Positions 5,734 to 5,819 of a stretch of DNA of 5,819 nt are shown in pieces. The notes under the pieces were generated by a model that worked only from the letters and a program-made list of their open reading frames with translations, searched no databases and had not been told where the DNA came from. The DNA comes from Gammaproteobacteria bacterium. Its GTDB lineage: Bacteria; Pseudomonadota; Gammaproteobacteria; Magnimaribacterales; Magnimaribacteraceae. Location of the stretch: the NCBI GenBank assembly GCA_012965075.1, contig DTSY01000079.1, positions 1-5,819 of the forward strand. Direction: 5' to 3'. The stretch's first letter is position 1. Each line of letters starts with the position of its first letter. The position numbers and the translations under genes are program-made.

Positions 5734-5819
5734 CTATTCAGGAGCTTTAAATACAGAACCGAGTTTCTGCCCTAAAGCCATGTCTCCATCAAACTTCACT
5801 TTTCCTGTCATAAAAGCTT
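5734..5819 (-). CDS. SCP2 sterol-carrier-domain protein (C-terminal end only)
   Basis: The minus strand is open from the window end to a TAG at 5736-5734 and encodes 27 residues: AFMTGKVKFDGDMALGQKLG, then SVFKAPE. This matches the end of the SCP2 sterol-binding domain, where a (F/Y)xxGKxKxxGDMxLAxKL pattern forms the last strand and helix. SCP2-fold proteins bind lipids or acyl-CoA in a hydrophobic cavity; bacterial stand-alone versions have poorly known roles. Whether this is a single-domain protein or the tail of a larger enzyme cannot be told, because the rest lies outside the window. It converges on the redoxin gene, with stops 3 bp apart. The assignment rests on a short but characteristic stretch. 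Confidence 0.72.
   Translation of the reverse strand, partial: AFMTGKVKFDGDMALGQKLGSVFKAPE
5744..5778 (+). repeat. Imperfect inverted repeat (hairpin) just past the redoxin stop
   Basis: GCTTTA (5744-5749) pairs with TAAAGC (5773-5778), and inside it CAGAA (5754-5758) pairs with TTCTG (5765-5769). They are separated by a 4x3 internal loop and capped by a 6-nt loop. No T-tract follows on either strand, so it is not a classical intrinsic terminator. It lies inside the SCP2 coding end and could fold in the 3' end of the redoxin transcript. It may be chance. Confidence 0.35.

Overview
The window is compact, AT-rich bacterial DNA. It most likely comes from a free-living marine gammaproteobacterium with a streamlined genome (a SAR86-like or related oligotrophic lineage). 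That placement is inference from gene families (YqgE/AlgH, DsbD/ScsB-type reductase, PhyH dioxygenase, SCP2 protein), low GC, and gaps between genes that range from 3 to 60 bp. No RNA gene, insertion sequence, CRISPR array or phage gene was seen, and no stretch longer than 60 bp lacks a gene.

Layout. (1) Positions 1-218, minus strand: the N-terminal 72 codons of a Bax inhibitor-1/YccA-family membrane protein, cut by the window edge. (2) Positions 219-278: a 60-bp divergent promoter region. (3) Positions 279-2168, plus strand: a three-gene operon of a NUDIX hydrolase of the ADP-ribose pyrophosphatase type, a YqgE/AlgH protein, and an SGNH/GDSL-type lipoprotein hydrolase that must start at TTG. 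Internal gaps are 8 and 7 bp. (4) Positions 2181-3032, minus strand: a phytanoyl-CoA-dioxygenase-family Fe(II)/2-oxoglutarate oxygenase, convergent with the SGNH gene (12-bp gap). (5) Positions 3043-5730, plus strand: a large DsbD/ScsB-type protein-disulfide reductase followed by a secreted thioredoxin-fold redoxin. The dioxygenase and reductase start codons are only 10 bp apart and divergent. (6) Positions 5734-5819, minus strand: the C-terminal end of an SCP2 sterol-carrier-domain protein, convergent with the redoxin gene across 3 bp.

How the genes work together. The best functional pairing is the reductase and the redoxin. The first would carry electrons from cytoplasmic thioredoxin across the inner membrane. 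The second is a plausible periplasmic client, with a lone active-site Cys58 and a distant C-terminal Cys195 in place of a CxxC motif. ScsB-type transporters are known to feed envelope peroxiredoxin-like proteins, so an envelope peroxide or thiol-repair pathway is a reasonable hypothesis. The NUDIX-YqgE-SGNH operon shows no obvious single pathway. I found no wholly new system here; the redoxin/reductase pair and the very tight divergent start region are the parts most worth checking.
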